Made by a program: the position numbers and the translations under genes
In this document: in pieces, positions 55,851 to 57,370 of the stretch
How positions within the stretch are numbered: position 1 is the stretch's first letter
Layout: the number at the start of each line of letters is the position of its first letter
From: CAZGMC01 sp964526565
GTDB lineage: Bacteria > Pseudomonadota > Alphaproteobacteria > DSM-16000 > Inquilinaceae
Direction of reading: 5' to 3'
DNA: 57,370 nt
Assembly: GCA_964526565.1 (NCBI GenBank)
Contig: CAZGMC010000013.1
Span: 1-57,370 of the forward strand
The notes under the pieces: generated by a model
What the model was told of the DNA's origin: nothing
Database searches by the model: none
What the model saw: the letters and a program-made list of their open reading frames with translations, nothing else

Positions 55851-56708
55851 ATGAACCGGCAGGAGCGCAGGCGGCAGCGCAGGCTTTCCGACGGCGCGGC
55901 CGTCCGCGACGGCCCGCCGCCGCTGGCGGAGGCGGCGCGGCTCGTCGCCGCCGGCCGGCTCGACCAGGCGGCGCGGCTGCTGGCGCGGGCCGATGGCGGC
56001 GGCGATGCGGCCGTCGCCCATCTGCGCGGCGCCATCGCCCTGCGGCAGGAGCGCTGGGCCGAGGCGGCGGAGCATCTGTACCGGGCCGCGGCAGCGTTGC
56101 CGGACGACCCCGCCGTGCTGACCAATCTGGGCATCGCCCTGGACCGCGCCGGCGACCCGGCCGCGGCCGAGGCGGTGCTGCGCCGCGCCATCGCCGCCGG
56201 GCCGGACTTCGCGCCGGCCCATTTCAATCTCGGCGTGCTGTTGCGCCGGCTGGGTCGCGGCGAGGCGGCAGTCGCGGCGTTGCGCCGCGCCGTGGCGCTG
56301 CAGCCGGGCTATGCCAGGGCGCAGGCCGAACTCGCCGCGGTGCTGCTGGATGGCGGTGATGCGGCAGCGGCGTTCGACTGCTGCACGGCGGCGCTGGCGG
56401 CCGGCGCCGGTGATGCCGACATGCACTGTACCGCCGGCGCCGCGGCCCGGGCGCTGGGCCGTTGCGCCGAGGCGGCGGACCATTACCGCGCCGCCCTGGC
56501 CGTCAGCCCCGGCCACAGCGACGCCGCATTGGGGCTTGGCGCCTGCCTGCAGGAGCTGGGCGAGATCGACGCCGCGGTCGAGGTCTATCGTCGCGCCCTG
56601 CGGACCGACCCGGCCCTGTACGCCGCCGTGCTCAAGGCGCTGACCTCGGCGTCGAGTGGCCGGTTGTGGCTCAGCCCGGCGGCCCTGCGCCGGGCTTTGC
56701 TCGAGTGA
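55851..56708 (+). CDS. TPR-repeat protein
   Basis: 285 residues with at least six tetratricopeptide repeats (for example DPAVLTNLGIALDRAGDPAA, PAHFNLGVLLRRLGRGEAAV, DAALGLGACLQELGEIDAAV). It starts MNRQERRRQRRLS, a basic head common in TPR proteins of this group; an ATG three codons earlier is possible. No catalytic domain. Probably a scaffold. Confidence 0.85.
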   Translation: MNRQERRRQRRLSDGAAVRDGPPPLAEAARLVAAGRLDQAARLLARADGGGDAAVAHLRGAIALRQERWAEAAEHLYRAAAALPDDPAVLTNLGIALDRAGDPAAAEAVLRRAIAAGPDFAPAHFNLGVLLRRLGRGEAAVAALRRAVALQPGYARAQAELAAVLLDGGDAAAAFDCCTAALAAGAGDADMHCTAGAAARALGRCAEAADHYRAALAVSPGHSDAALGLGACLQELGEIDAAVEVYRRALRTDPALYAAVLKALTSASSGRLWLSPAALRRALLE

Positions 56709-56833
56709 TCACCGGCCGCCGCCGCAGTCGGGCGCGGTGCCGTGATCTGGTCAAGAATGGGGCTCGCTTCGCCTCATGATGGCCCGCATTGGCTGTCAGG
56801 GTAGACTCGTCGCACGCACCGGCCTGCCGAGAC

Positions 56834-56913
56834 CGGCCCGCCAACATCGGCCCGCCAACATCGGCCTGCCCCCAATCTGTCTGCCCACATCTGCCTGCCC
56901 ACATCTGCCTGCC
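56834..56913. repeat. 14-bp degenerate tandem repeat before last gene
   Basis: Units cggcccgccaacat (twice) and ctgcctgcccacat (about three times) run straight into the start codon at 56914. The array occupies the place where a ribosome site would be. Confidence 0.75.
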
Positions 56914-57370
56914 ATGACCGACTCCCGCGCCACCGACACATCCCGCCGCCGCTGCCGGGCCGTGGCGGCGTTGTGGGCGGGCCTGCTGGTGCTGCTGGCG
57001 GCCGGCGCGTGGCGGGTGCTGGACGGCTGCGGCGTGGCGTGGCCGGGTGGCGGGCCACTGCTCAGCTACTGCCCGGCGGCGGCGCAGCAGACCGACGGGC
57101 GCCTCGACGTGCTGCTGGCCGAGCGGGCCCGCGAGCGCGACCTGGAGCAGCGGCTCGAGCGCCTGCAACTGGCCCTGCTGGAGGCGCCGCCGTGCCCCGC
57201 CCCGCCGATCGCCGCGGCAGAGCCCGCACCGGAGCCCGAACCGCCGGTCGAGGTGGTGCAACTGCCGCCGGAGCCGCCGCCCGAGGCGCCGCGGCCGGGC
57301 CACCGGCCGGAACCGCCGCCGCTGCCGCCGCCGCCACCGCCACCGCCACCGCCGCCACCCGAGCCTGAGC
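56914..57370 (+). CDS. Proline-rich membrane protein, truncated by window end
   Basis: At least 152 residues; the frame is open to the end of the window. One N-terminal transmembrane helix (AVAALWAGLLVLLAAGAWRV) is followed by CGVAWPGGGPLLSYCPA with paired cysteines, a short coiled coil (AERARERDLEQRLERLQLAL) and a Pro/Glu-rich segment with long polyproline. It resembles envelope-spanning or TonB-like linkers in layout only. Family not recognised. Confidence 0.65.
   Translation, partial: MTDSRATDTSRRRCRAVAALWAGLLVLLAAGAWRVLDGCGVAWPGGGPLLSYCPAAAQQTDGRLDVLLAERARERDLEQRLERLQLALLEAPPCPAPPIAAAEPAPEPEPPVEVVQLPPEPPPEAPRPGHRPEPPPLPPPPPPPPPPPPEPE

Noticed and set aside
52193..57370. Type VI secretion locus
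   Set aside because: Only one partial TssM-like domain was found. No TssB, TssC, Hcp, VgrG or ClpV was recognised.

Overview
The window is about 57 kb of very G+C-rich chromosome from an alphaproteobacterium, most likely in the Rhodospirillales in the wide sense. The evidence is gene order: parB-parA-rsmG-mnmG-mnmE and rho-hemJ-hemH-hemE lie on the minus strand, and ppsR-maf-aroE-coaE-dnaQ lie on the plus strand. The two sets diverge from an intergenic space between hemE and ppsR (the RP001 homologue). This is the arrangement known around the Caulobacter and Rickettsia replication origin, so the window very probably contains oriC (about 23348-23729). Four perfect parS palindromes lie at 10.9-19.1 kb. 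The sequence is draft: three 100-N gaps interrupt it at 5639-5738, 18638-18737 and 32665-32764.

Layout. 0.1-4.3 kb: sulfotransferase, outer-membrane porin, a cluster of palindromic repeats around a GIY-YIG nuclease gene, and a DUF3576 lipoprotein. 4.4-8.8 kb: leuS-lptE-holA operon. 8.8-14.9 kb: partition and tRNA-modification genes on the minus strand. 15-18.5 kb: YyaL-like thioredoxin-domain protein, Ogt and a quinone oxidoreductase. 19.1-23.3 kb: rho and haem genes. 23.35-23.73 kb: oriC. 23.7-27.3 kb: ppsR, maf, aroE, coaE, dnaQ. 27.4-32.5 kb: leuD, malyl-CoA lyase-like gene, adenylate cyclase, mdh and a coiled-coil membrane protein. 33-37.6 kb: sucA-sucB. 37.6-40.84 kb: an A+T-rich three-gene foreign island. 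40.8-45.3 kb: xerC, two small membrane proteins, lpd, acyl-CoA dehydrogenase. 45.4-49.6 kb: MT-A70 methyltransferase, DUF302 protein, lpxK, waaA, universal stress protein. 49.8-57.4 kb: PiT-like transporter, lytic transglycosylase, a stand-alone IcmF/TssM-like domain protein, ABC binding protein, Flp pilin, a TPR protein and a truncated proline-rich membrane protein.

Functionally the window is mostly housekeeping: chromosome replication and segregation, translation quality, haem synthesis, and the TCA cycle (mdh, sucA, sucB, lpd).

The best candidate for an undescribed system is the island at 37.63-40.84 kb. It has three tightly overlapping genes: a small HEPN-like protein, a ParA/MinD-type ATPase with a KGGVGRST variant P-loop, and a second P-loop NTPase with a C-terminal winged-helix-like tail. 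It sits in the sucB transcription unit with no visible promoter of its own and differs sharply in base composition from everything around it. The architecture is consistent with an anti-phage or toxin-type cassette, but that function is inferred. Other unusual features are the GIY-YIG gene embedded in REP-like palindromes, several G+C-rich minisatellites (one inside leuS), and an IcmF-like protein with a degenerate P-loop.
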